Position numbers and translations under genes: made by a program. Positions 7,657-15,761 of a DNA stretch of 17,575 nucleotides are shown here, piece after piece. The notes below the pieces were generated by a model that did not search any database, had not been told where the DNA came from, and saw only the letters and a list, made by a program, of their open reading frames with translations. Within the stretch, counting starts at the first letter, position 1. Each line of letters starts with the position of its first letter. The stretch is from an uncultured Clostridia bacterium (lineage in GTDB: Bacteria > Bacillota > Clostridia > Christensenellales > UBA3700): positions 1 through 17,575 of the forward strand of contig CAMOQV010000019.1 in NCBI GenBank assembly GCA_946623205.1, in the 5' to 3' direction.

Positions 7657-8970
7657 ATGGACACATTATTTGATTTTGCTACAAAGAATCTTGCTCCGCT
7701 TGCGGAAAGAATGAGACCAACAACTCTAGATGAATTTGTTGGGCAAGAGCATATAGTAGGCGAAAACACTTTACTTAGACGTGCTATAAAAACTGGCACG
7801 CTTGGCAGTTGTATTTTCTATGGTGGCCCAGGGTGTGGTAAAACAACACTTGCCAACATTATTGCAAACACCACATCTTCAGACTTTATAAAATTAAATG
7901 CAGTATCTTCTGGTGTACAAGATGCTAAAAAGGCTATTGATGATGCTACTAGAAATCTTCAATTATATGGAAGAAAAACATATTTACTTTTGGATGAATG
8001 TCATAGATGGAATAAAGCTCAATCAGATTGCGTTTTAGAAGCAATAGAAAAAGGGAACATTATTTTCATTGGTTCAACAACAGAAAATCCTTATTCATCA
8101 ATGACAAAGGCTATTGTTTCAAGATGTAGAATCTTTGAATTTAAAAGAATTTCAGATGCAGATATCATCAAAGTTTTGAAAAGAGCGCTTCAAGACAAAA
8201 AGCGTGGCCTTGGCAATTATGATACTGATGTTTCGGAAGAAGCTTTAAAGCATATGGCCTTTGCCGCTGCTGGTGATGTAAGAAACGCACTAAATTCTCT
8301 AGAACTTGCAGTTTTAAGTACAGATCCAGGCCCAGATAAGATTATTCACGTAGATTTAGAAGTAGCTTCTCAATCATCTCAACGTCAAGTTTTAACAATC
8401 GACGAATCTTTGTATTACGATATGATATCAGCATTTATTAAATCTATGCGTGGTTCAGATGCGGATGCTGCTGTATATTGGGCAGAAAGATTGATTGATT
8501 CAGGATGCGATCCAATGCTTATTGCAAGAAGAATAGTTATTCATTCTGTAGAAGACGTTGGACTTGCTGACCCAAGAGCTTTAGTTGTTGCAACATCAGC
8601 AATGACAGCTTTCCAAAATATTGGACTTCCAGAAGGTAAGAAGATTTTGCTTGAAGCTGCTATATATGTAGCTGAAGCTCCTAAATCTCCATCTGTTGAA
8701 TATGCAGAAATGAAAGCAGAAGAATTAGTAAAAAACACTATGAATGGACCAGTTCCTTTATATTTACAAGATCCAAACTATAAAACAGAAAAGGTTTCTG
8801 GATATAAATATCCTCATTCATATGGTGGATGGGTTGAGCAACAATATCTACCAGATAACATTAAAGATGAAAAAATTTATGAGCCATCTAGTAATGGTGA
8901 AGAGAAATACCTTATTAGGGCTAAGGTTATAAAACAAAATAAAGTAGAAAACAAAAAAAGAGAGGACTAA
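7657..8970 (+). CDS. rarA: Replication-associated recombination protein RarA (MgsA/WHIP family AAA+ ATPase)
   Basis: A clamp-loader-related AAA+ ATPase that acts at stalled replication forks. It has 437 residues. The N-terminal LAPLAERMRPTTLDEFVGQ is the conserved RarA opening and supports the start at 7657. Walker A is GGPGCGKT (57-64, K62), with Gly and Cys where GPPGTGKT is usual. Walker B is LLLDECHRW (D113-E114). Sensor 1 is IGSTTENPY and the arginine-finger region is IVSRCRIFEF. The C-terminal MgsA-type part includes YWAERLIDSGCDP, EDVGLADPRAL, LPEGKKILLEAAIYVA and YKYPHSYGGW, all expected for RarA. There is no Shine-Dalgarno sequence before the ATG, unlike nearly all other genes here, which fits a leaderless mRNA. 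The gap to the ABC ATPase is 4 nt. Confidence 0.94.
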   Translation: MDTLFDFATKNLAPLAERMRPTTLDEFVGQEHIVGENTLLRRAIKTGTLGSCIFYGGPGCGKTTLANIIANTTSSDFIKLNAVSSGVQDAKKAIDDATRNLQLYGRKTYLLLDECHRWNKAQSDCVLEAIEKGNIIFIGSTTENPYSSMTKAIVSRCRIFEFKRISDADIIKVLKRALQDKKRGLGNYDTDVSEEALKHMAFAAAGDVRNALNSLELAVLSTDPGPDKIIHVDLEVASQSSQRQVLTIDESLYYDMISAFIKSMRGSDADAAVYWAERLIDSGCDPMLIARRIVIHSVEDVGLADPRALVVATSAMTAFQNIGLPEGKKILLEAAIYVAEAPKSPSVEYAEMKAEELVKNTMNGPVPLYLQDPNYKTEKVSGYKYPHSYGGWVEQQYLPDNIKDEKIYEPSSNGEEKYLIRAKVIKQNKVENKKRED

Positions 8971-8974
8971 AATT

Positions 8975-9781
8975 ATGGCATTAATGCAAATTTCTCACTT
9001 ATCAAAAAGATATAAGAATTCTCAAAAATTAGCAGTTGAGGATATATCTTTTGATGTAAATGAAGGGGAAGTATTCGGTTTCCTTGGACCAAACGGTGCA
9101 GGTAAATCAACAACAATCAAGTGTATTACAGGTATTCTACCAATCACAGAAGGTAGCATTTCAATTTGCGGACATTCTATAGTAGATGACCCAATCAATG
9201 CGAAATTAAACATTGGATTCGTTCCAGATAACCACCAAATGTATGAACAACTAACAGCTCGTGAATACATTAACTTTATGGCAGATATTTATCACGTTGG
9301 AAAAGAAGATAGAAAGATTAGAGCAGATAAGATGCTTGAACTATTCGATTTAGCTTCAGTTGTAGATAATCAAATTTCTACATTCTCACATGGTATGAAA
9401 CAAAAGGTCTGCGTAATCGGCGCATTAGTTCATAATCCAAAGCTATGGATTTTGGATGAACCTTTAACAGGTCTAGATCCTAAATCTTCATACGAATTAA
9501 AGCAACTTATGAAAGAGCATTGCAAAGAAGGTAATTCAGTATTCTTCTCATCTCACATGCTAGAAGTTGTTGAAAAGGTTTGCGATAGAATTTCTATTAT
9601 CAATAACGGCAAATTGGTTATGACAGGCGATTTGGATGAAATCAAATCTAAATCTTCAGATTCATCTTTGGAAGAAATCTTCCTATCTATTACAGGCGTT
9701 AAAGAAGATGAGTCAGCATTTGAAATTTCAAATGATAAAGAGAAAGTAGAGGACGTGTTTAAAAATGGGGAAATTAAATAA
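8975..9781 (+). CDS. ABC transporter ATP-binding protein (ABC-2 type exporter)
   Basis: Cytosolic ATPase of a two-gene ABC exporter, 268 residues. Walker A is GPNGAGKST (38-46, K44). The Q-loop region is around FVPDNHQMYEQLTA. The signature is FSHGMKQ (137-143) in place of LSGGQ, a form common in ATPases of ABC-2 permeases. Walker B is LWILDEPLTGLD (D161, catalytic E162), and the H-loop is FFSSHMLEVVE. The C-terminal tail after about residue 215 is acidic and low in complexity. GAGGA at 8962-8966 sets the start. The end overlaps the permease by 17 bp, so the two proteins are surely partners. The substrate cannot be told from sequence. Confidence 0.95.
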   Translation: MALMQISHLSKRYKNSQKLAVEDISFDVNEGEVFGFLGPNGAGKSTTIKCITGILPITEGSISICGHSIVDDPINAKLNIGFVPDNHQMYEQLTAREYINFMADIYHVGKEDRKIRADKMLELFDLASVVDNQISTFSHGMKQKVCVIGALVHNPKLWILDEPLTGLDPKSSYELKQLMKEHCKEGNSVFFSSHMLEVVEKVCDRISIINNGKLVMTGDLDEIKSKSSDSSLEEIFLSITGVKEDESAFEISNDKEKVEDVFKNGEIK

Positions 9782-11486
9782 CTTATTAACTTTAACGAAG
9801 TTTAATCTACGTTATTTCTTGTTCCCAAGATTTGAAAACAAGAAAGCCAAGATTAAATATATCGTTGCGATGTCAGTATTGGGCCTTGTATTTTTAATCC
9901 CAATTGGGGGACTTGTAGCTGGCTTGTATTTTTTGATTACTGCAACACAAAATGTTGAAGCAACAAGAGACTTGTTATCAACATTATTTGCGTTGTCTCA
10001 ATTAGTAACGTTGTTCTTTGGTATTTCAACATATCTTCAAGTTATGTATCTTGCTAAAGATAAAAACATCTTAGCAACTCTTCCAGTTTCTAGCGCAGAA
10101 GTATTTATTTCTAAAATAATTACTGTTACTGCTATGGAGCTATTAGTTGAAGTAGCTTTGGTGTTACCAACAACAATTGTTACAGCTGTAGCTTTGGCTA
10201 AAATTGGTTATTCATTGACTGTATGGTATTTTGCTCTAATTCCAGTAGCAATAATTACATTGCCACTTTTGGTTATTTTACTAATATCAGTATTTTCATT
10301 CCCACTAATGAAATTCTATACTTTCTTAAAGAAGCATCAAACAGTGGGCGCAATTATAATCGTTGCTTTAATCGTCGGACTTATGTTAGCGATTTACATT
10401 CCTTTATATACAAATTTAGGCAATTCAGATACGAACATTCCTGTAGATGAGAATGGTAATCCGATAGAGTATACGGAAGAAGAACAGGCTCAAATGCAGC
10501 AAGAAACATGGGAAAACACATTGAATAACATAGGTGTAATTGGTAAATATTCATTCCATACACTAGCTTTAGCTAAAGCAATGTTTAATGAATCTGCTGG
10601 TCTAAATTTACTTATTTATCTTGGAATTACTCTAGCTACATTTGCTGTAGGAATAGTTCTTTCAATATTCTTGTATCGTTCGACAGTTCAATCATTAGAA
10701 GAGAATATTAGCATAAATGTTAAGGGATCATATGAAGAAACGTCATTGATGAAGTCTTTGATGTTAAGAGATTTTAAAACGACTACTAGAGATATGAGTA
10801 AGTTTATTAACTTCTTGATGGCTTATGTAATGGGACCTGCTATGACGTTCGTTATGATTTTCATTATGTCAATGAACTCAAAAGGTGCTGACGAAAGTTC
10901 TATGGTATATATCAATGCATTCTCTAAAGGCTTTGCTTTAGGCTACACATTGTTTATGGTAGGGGGCGCAAATGCTGCTGCATCTGTTGGTTTCTCACTT
11001 GAAGGAAAGAGTTTCTCTATTTTAAAGACTTTACCAGTTAAAGGCTTAGATATATTTAAAGCAAAACTACGTGTTTTGGATATAGCTTCATGTTGTAGTG
11101 TAACAGTTTGTATGATTATTGCAGCTATTATGACTAAGTTCAATGTCATCGATATCTTCGGCTATTTGATTGCTGCAGTTATTACAGTTGTATCAATGAA
11201 CGCATATTGCTTACATAGAGATTTAAAGAATCCAAAGTTAGATTGGAATATCATAAAAGACATTACAAAGAACAACATGTCTACATTAGTTCCACTTGCA
11301 GTAACACTTCCAATTGCAATATTGTCATTTGCTATGCCATTTGTAGGAATATTCATTCCAAATCAATATTTAGCATCTACAGTTATTTGGGGTGTAATGA
11401 TTATAGCTGCAGTAATTTATTACTTTGCTTTAAGACGTGGAGTATTTACAAAAGTAGATAGAATGTTTGAAGAGGTAGAAGCATAA
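9765..11486 (+). CDS. ABC-2 type exporter permease, about 12 membrane segments
   Basis: Integral membrane partner of the upstream ATPase, 573 residues. I count about 12 hydrophobic segments: five in the first 220 residues, then a polar loop of about 60 residues (about 220-275, rich in D, E, N and Q, with PVDENGNP and YTEEEQAQMQ), one segment near 280-305, a charged stretch with SLMKSLMLRDFKTTTRDMSK, and six more towards the C terminus. The layout resembles large bacterial two-half ABC-2 exporters of Bacillota. No catalytic motif is expected and the substrate is unknown. GAGGA at 9749-9753 lies inside the ATPase gene. The stop overlaps the ruvX start by one base (TAATG). Confidence 0.85.
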   Translation: MGKLNNLLTLTKFNLRYFLFPRFENKKAKIKYIVAMSVLGLVFLIPIGGLVAGLYFLITATQNVEATRDLLSTLFALSQLVTLFFGISTYLQVMYLAKDKNILATLPVSSAEVFISKIITVTAMELLVEVALVLPTTIVTAVALAKIGYSLTVWYFALIPVAIITLPLLVILLISVFSFPLMKFYTFLKKHQTVGAIIIVALIVGLMLAIYIPLYTNLGNSDTNIPVDENGNPIEYTEEEQAQMQQETWENTLNNIGVIGKYSFHTLALAKAMFNESAGLNLLIYLGITLATFAVGIVLSIFLYRSTVQSLEENISINVKGSYEETSLMKSLMLRDFKTTTRDMSKFINFLMAYVMGPAMTFVMIFIMSMNSKGADESSMVYINAFSKGFALGYTLFMVGGANAAASVGFSLEGKSFSILKTLPVKGLDIFKAKLRVLDIASCCSVTVCMIIAAIMTKFNVIDIFGYLIAAVITVVSMNAYCLHRDLKNPKLDWNIIKDITKNNMSTLVPLAVTLPIAILSFAMPFVGIFIPNQYLASTVIWGVMIIAAVIYYFALRRGVFTKVDRMFEEVEA

Positions 11487-11917
11487 TGAAACATTTAAGT
11501 ATCGATCTTGGAGATGTAAGAATTGGCCTTGCTATGTCAGATTCAATGGGAATCATCGCAAACGGCCTTGAAACTTACCAAAGAAAGTTCATTTATAAGG
11601 ATGTAGAGTATATCGCAAAGATAGCCATGGATAATGGCGTTAAATGCGTAGTTATGGGACTTCCTATAAATATGAATGGCACAAGTGGTGAAAGAGTAGA
11701 AAAAGCAAAAGAGTTTGCAAATCTTTTGGATGAAAAATTTAAAGAGAATAACTACGAGTGCAAAATTGATTACCAAGATGAGAGATTAACAACTGTTACT
11801 TCTGAAAGAGTTTTAATTGAAGCTGGAGTAAGAAGAGAAAATAGAAAGAAGGTAATAGATAAGGTTGCCGCAACAATTATTCTTCAAACTTATCTAGATT
11901 GCCATCCAGGAAGGTAA
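11486..11917 (+). CDS. ruvX: RuvX/YqgF family putative Holliday junction resolvase / pre-16S rRNA nuclease
   Basis: RNase H-fold nuclease of 143 residues, the normal length. The three acidic positions of the family are present: D7 in LSIDLGDVRIGLAMSD, D98-E99 in YQDERLTT, and D125 in IDKVAATIILQTYLD. The VVMGLPINMNGTSGERV segment is also diagnostic. E. coli YqgF trims the 5' end of pre-16S rRNA, and resolvase activity has been assigned to relatives, so either role may apply. It sits between ABC exporter genes and the surface-protein gene, with one-base overlaps on both sides, so it shares their transcript. Confidence 0.94.
   Translation: MKHLSIDLGDVRIGLAMSDSMGIIANGLETYQRKFIYKDVEYIAKIAMDNGVKCVVMGLPINMNGTSGERVEKAKEFANLLDEKFKENNYECKIDYQDERLTTVTSERVLIEAGVRRENRKKVIDKVAATIILQTYLDCHPGR
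11908..11914 (+). promoter_or_regulatory. Ribosome binding site choosing the start of the InlB-repeat gene
   Basis: AGGAAGG lies just before the ATG at 11917. The in-frame TTG at 11899 lacks a site and would add six residues before the signal peptide. Confidence 0.65.
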
Positions 11918-13377
11918 TGATATTAAATAGAAGATTTATCAAAATAGGGTTAGTTTTAATTGCGCTATTTATGCTTGCAATATCCCTTGTTTTGGTAAAT
12001 TCTTCTAATTCTGTTTACGCAGATCCAGATCCTGAACCAATTCCTATTCGTACAGTAAATGTATATCACGATACATTTGAAGATTTATCTCCAGATGTTT
12101 ATTCTTTTGATGAGGGAACTCCTTTACATGCTCAAATTGAAAGTATTGTATCTTCAAACCATTATCTTTTTAAAAATAGAGACGATGAATATGTATCTTT
12201 AGATACAATAGTTATCGAAGATTTAGATTTGGTAAGAATAATGGCACCATCTTATGTCTTATCAAACGATAAGAATTCGCAAACTAAAACTGTATATTAT
12301 TTATTTCCATATGGGACGTTGTTTTCTCCAGTTGTTGAAGAGGGATATCATTTTAGCGGATGGTATTATGGTGGTAAAGAAATTAAAAACGATACTATCG
12401 TTACGGAACAAAAAGACCATATGTTGACACAACAATCTCAACCAAACAAATACACAATTACTTTAGATAAGCAAAACGGAGAAGAGATTGCAAATGTTAC
12501 CGTTTCGTATAAAGAGGTTCCAACAATTGAAACTCCAACTAAACTTGGGTATATGTTTGTCAATTGGGTTTATAACGGAGATAATTTTGATACAACAAAG
12601 CCTTATGATATTACAAGCGATATAACAATAAAGGCAACTTGGCTGCCAAATACTTATTCTGTTAATTATTTGATTGATGGAAAAAAATCTACAAAGGTTG
12701 TTTCGTATGATCAAGAAAATGTTTCTTTATCTACAGATGAATTAGAAGCGTTTAAACAAGACAATATCGTATTTGGATTAGTTTATAAAAAAGAAGATGC
12801 AACGCTTGATTTGTTTGTTAATTCTTCTTTGACGTTAGCAAAATGGACATATACAAAAGACTTCGATGTAAATGTGTTATATATGTCAAAAAAAGAAGAA
12901 TATGATCAAAAGATGATTATTCCAAATCTATATAAATCTGATTTATATGTAGAGTTAGATTCGCAAAAGATAGAAGAGCAATTAGAAATAACGACTATTG
13001 GATATCATACTTTTGTCGTTAAAAATGCACTAGATGAGATTACATTTGAAAAGAAAATATTAATCAAAGAAGATTTAGGAATAGATAATAATGAAACATA
13101 TACATCGCCAATTTCTTTAAATATTGTAGATGCTAAAATATTGGTTGATGGCGAAGAGATAGATCAAAACAAATTTAGAATCGATAAAAACGGCGTACAT
13201 ACTATTACTGTATTAGGCGCAGATGGATATGAAAACACATATCAAATTACATATAATAATCCAAATATTATCAAAGCGATTTGGGTGGCAGGGGCATCGC
13301 TTGTAGTTTTAATAGGTGGAATAATTTTATTTATATTCGGAAGAAGGAAGGTAGTATCTTATGCAAACTCTGATTGA
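11917..13377 (+). CDS. Secreted, membrane-anchored protein with InlB-type repeats
   Basis: A 486-residue extracytoplasmic protein. Residues 1-35 are a signal peptide: basic NRRFIK, a hydrophobic core, and probable cleavage after VYA (A35), followed by acidic proline-rich DPDPEPIP. Residues about 130-172 and 179-242 match the InlB / Listeria-Bacteroides repeat pattern (hydrophobic strand, then a GYxFxxW core, ending in ATW): GYHFSGWYY and GYMFVNWVY. A third, weaker copy seems to span 247-312, ending in LAKWTY. Residues about 390-450 look like an Ig-like beta domain (GVHTITVLGADGYENTYQI). Residues 455-475 form a C-terminal membrane helix followed by RRK. No LPxTG sortase motif is seen. The gene overlaps ruvX by 1 bp and the next gene by 17 bp. 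It opens the gene set that leads to the phosphatase and kinase, so a sensor or adhesin role is inferred. Confidence 0.82.
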   Translation: MILNRRFIKIGLVLIALFMLAISLVLVNSSNSVYADPDPEPIPIRTVNVYHDTFEDLSPDVYSFDEGTPLHAQIESIVSSNHYLFKNRDDEYVSLDTIVIEDLDLVRIMAPSYVLSNDKNSQTKTVYYLFPYGTLFSPVVEEGYHFSGWYYGGKEIKNDTIVTEQKDHMLTQQSQPNKYTITLDKQNGEEIANVTVSYKEVPTIETPTKLGYMFVNWVYNGDNFDTTKPYDITSDITIKATWLPNTYSVNYLIDGKKSTKVVSYDQENVSLSTDELEAFKQDNIVFGLVYKKEDATLDLFVNSSLTLAKWTYTKDFDVNVLYMSKKEEYDQKMIIPNLYKSDLYVELDSQKIEEQLEITTIGYHTFVVKNALDEITFEKKILIKEDLGIDNNETYTSPISLNIVDAKILVDGEEIDQNKFRIDKNGVHTITVLGADGYENTYQITYNNPNIIKAIWVAGASLVVLIGGIILFIFGRRKVVSYANSD

Positions 13378-15136
13378 GAATAGTGCCTTTTCTTTAATGA
13401 TTGTATTTTTAGTCCTTGCTTCTGCGTTGTCAATATACAACATAACTGTTGAATGTATATTTAGATTAAGACGCAAAATTACATATAAGACTTATTCGTA
13501 TTACGAACAATTATATTTATATAACACAAATTATATAAACATATCGTTGATTGGAATAATCTGGGGATTATCTTTAATATTATTTGGCTTGTTTATTTGG
13601 GATAGAGTAGTTAGATTGTATACAATCGCTTTATTGCCTGTGGATTTAGTCATGGGGATATTCTTGTATTATGAATTAACAAGAAAGAAATACAATAACC
13701 ACGACATTATTACATTTGATCCATACTATAGGGATTTATATAGGATTGAAAAATCTAAAAACTCTGTTTTAAGAAAAATAAATAAGGTTGAAGAAGAATT
13801 CAATAAATTAGCTTTAGAATTAATGGCGACATTTAGAGAATTCAATGCAATTTTACCAAATGATGAAAAAGAAAAAGAATTCCAAGACTATATAGATAAG
13901 TGTAATAAAGAGTTCTCTAAAAATAGAGATGAGCTTATTGATTATAATAACAAAGTTATTAAGCAATTTAATGCTGATTTAAATGACTATCTAACAATGG
14001 GGCTTGCAACAGATTATGAGATTCCTGAGTTCCATACAATTGATGTCCAACAAATGTTTGGATATATTGCTCAATTTAAAAAGACGTTTGAAGCTTATGT
14101 TTCTCAATATTCAAAGCAAAGTCTAAAGAAGGGTAATTTATCTAATTCTCAAATGGAAGCGATCTTTAATATTGCGATAAAAATGAATACTAAATTCTCA
14201 GACGAAGATATGAGCGCAATCCTTGAGACTATAAATAAAAAGTCGACGAAAAAAGAAGAGATTGTTTCGTTTATGTTATCTAATAGCCTAATATCTGAAA
14301 AGGTGATTCACGATGCTATTGTTCTAAAAGATTGGTCTTGGTGTGCATTTGAGGATTTGATTTTCACACAAAATAGAAAACAAATCATAGATTTGTACTT
14401 GGATATTATTGAAAATAATGCAATCAATTCTTGTAACAAACTTTTGAATATGAATACTTTTGACCAAACAGACATATTAACAAAAGTTTTAACATCAACA
14501 GGAACAACTAATTCTTGTACTCAAGTTATTAAATTTAGAATAATCGTTCATTCAAATGACCAAAAATTTGACGATGAAGCTACAAGATATGAAAATATGG
14601 CGATATCTATAAGAAATTATTCAATGTCGCTACCAAATGATTCAAATAGAAACTGGATTATGACTATTTGCAATGATAGTTCATTCTATGAAAATAAAGA
14701 AGATATAGTAGATGTGTATAACAAAATCTATAAGAAGTTAAAAGATACTTATGCATATCTAAATACAGTTTTGATTTGTTATTATGAAGGCGTATTAGCA
14801 AACAACGATTATTTAGATAATGCAAAAATAACAAATCTATATCTTGAGAATCTATTAACACTTAATGCTTCATCACTAAAAGTATTTGCATTAATGGTTT
14901 GTGCGCTTGTTTTAACGGTCGATAAGGACAAAAGAAACCTAAAGCTTGCGATGGATGGTCTTAGACATGATCCACTTGGTAAAGAGGCTTTAGCGAACGC
15001 AAAGACTGAATATGAAGCAGGTAAGTTTGTATTAAAAGAATTGTTGAAGACTAAATTAGATAAAGTAATACCTATTGTAAATAGAGTTGAATCAAAGCGA
15101 ATGTCTCTAAATAAAATAAAGGAGTTAGCAGCATAA
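13361..15136 (+). CDS. Unrecognised membrane protein with three N-terminal TM segments and a large cytosolic helical region
   Basis: I do not recognise this 591-residue protein. Hydrophobic segments lie at about 9-33, 59-80 and 86-105. The first is followed by RLRRK and the last by TRKK, so the long C-terminal part is probably cytosolic. Residues about 130-215 are charged, rich in K, E and N, and likely coiled-coil (KINKVEEEFNKLALEL). The rest (about 220-591) appears helical, with leucine- and asparagine-rich stretches that recall helical solenoids, although no repeat unit is certain. The AAGG ribosome site is at 13348-13351. It overlaps the surface-protein gene by 17 bp and is 1 nt from the VWA gene. 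I infer a scaffold or transducer between the outside protein and the cytosolic VWA, phosphatase and kinase. Confidence 0.75.
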   Translation: MQTLIENSAFSLMIVFLVLASALSIYNITVECIFRLRRKITYKTYSYYEQLYLYNTNYINISLIGIIWGLSLILFGLFIWDRVVRLYTIALLPVDLVMGIFLYYELTRKKYNNHDIITFDPYYRDLYRIEKSKNSVLRKINKVEEEFNKLALELMATFREFNAILPNDEKEKEFQDYIDKCNKEFSKNRDELIDYNNKVIKQFNADLNDYLTMGLATDYEIPEFHTIDVQQMFGYIAQFKKTFEAYVSQYSKQSLKKGNLSNSQMEAIFNIAIKMNTKFSDEDMSAILETINKKSTKKEEIVSFMLSNSLISEKVIHDAIVLKDWSWCAFEDLIFTQNRKQIIDLYLDIIENNAINSCNKLLNMNTFDQTDILTKVLTSTGTTNSCTQVIKFRIIVHSNDQKFDDEATRYENMAISIRNYSMSLPNDSNRNWIMTICNDSSFYENKEDIVDVYNKIYKKLKDTYAYLNTVLICYYEGVLANNDYLDNAKITNLYLENLLTLNASSLKVFALMVCALVLTVDKDKRNLKLAMDGLRHDPLGKEALANAKTEYEAGKFVLKELLKTKLDKVIPIVNRVESKRMSLNKIKELAA

Positions 15137-15137
15137 G

Positions 15138-15761
15138 ATGAATCCAAGATTATTAATTACTATGATTTTAGATAATTCAGCAGCATTTCAAGGCGAAAAG
15201 TTTGATAAATTCAAATTAGCTTTTGAAAATATGCTTGCGAAATTTAATGAAGCTAATCCTAAAAATATTGACTTAGAAATCATTGCATATGATGAGTTCT
15301 CACCAATAGTTTTAAAGACATTTAAAGAAAAAGAGTTTAAGGCAAAACCATTAGAGCCATTCAAGATGCCATTTTTAGGCAAATCGATTGATCAAGGCAT
15401 AAAAGATTTAAAGGCACTTTGTGAGTATTATGACGAAAAGGGTGTTCAAATGTATAAGCCTTGGGTATTTGTTATAACAAATGCATATTCTTTTGATGAT
15501 TTAGATAAACCGGTTGCGGATATGAAGGCATTCTTTATGTCTCAAAAGGTTTTATATATGCCATTTATCTTATCTCAAAGAAAGATTCCGCAAAATGTTG
15601 AAGCGCTTCAAAAAGTTAAAGCATTTATGAGAATAAAAGAAGGAGCATATGAAGAATTCTTTAATTGGTTTTTCAATATGGCAACAAAAAGAGCAAATAC
15701 AGATATAGAAACATCTGTTAAATTTGATAGAGCAGATTTTGAGGAGTGGGCAGTATTATGA
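15138..15761 (+). CDS. von Willebrand factor A (TerY-like) protein with altered metal site
   Basis: A 207-residue single-domain protein that I read as a VWA fold of the TerY/YegL type. The first strand LLITMILDNSAA (5-16) stands where the MIDAS DxSxS motif belongs: D12 and S14 are kept, but position 16 is Ala. GKSIDQGIKDL occupies the place of the GTxxxxAL motif, and KPWVFVITNAYSFDD (N115) stands where TerY proteins have KPWVFxxTDG. The metal-binding Asp is thus Asn. The flow of strands and helices and the KPW(V)F element support the call, and so does the neighbouring PP2C and kinase pair. VWA proteins of this class are protein-binding adaptors. The start follows AAAGGAG at 15118-15124, with a long spacer of 13 nt. 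The end overlaps the phosphatase gene by 4 bp. Confidence 0.72.
   Translation: MNPRLLITMILDNSAAFQGEKFDKFKLAFENMLAKFNEANPKNIDLEIIAYDEFSPIVLKTFKEKEFKAKPLEPFKMPFLGKSIDQGIKDLKALCEYYDEKGVQMYKPWVFVITNAYSFDDLDKPVADMKAFFMSQKVLYMPFILSQRKIPQNVEALQKVKAFMRIKEGAYEEFFNWFFNMATKRANTDIETSVKFDRADFEEWAVL
15741..15746 (+). promoter_or_regulatory. Ribosome binding site for the PP2C gene
   Basis: GAGGAG lies 11 nt before the ATG at 15758. A possible GTG start at 15746 overlaps the site itself and would add only four residues, so the ATG that overlaps the VWA stop (ATGA) is preferred. Confidence 0.6.

Noticed and set aside
10223..10450. 75-codon plus-strand open frame inside the ABC permease
   Set aside because: Out of frame with the permease and no ribosome site. 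The permease frame shows continuous membrane segments.
13361..13700. Possible MotA/TolQ/ExbB-type stator for the three-TM protein
   Set aside because: The first segment followed by RLRRK resembles TolQ only superficially. The TM spacing differs and no partner peptidoglycan-binding protein gene is nearby.
14809..15147. 112-codon minus-strand open frame at the end of the membrane-protein gene
   Set aside because: Antisense shadow without an initiation signal. It spans two sense genes whose frames are better supported.
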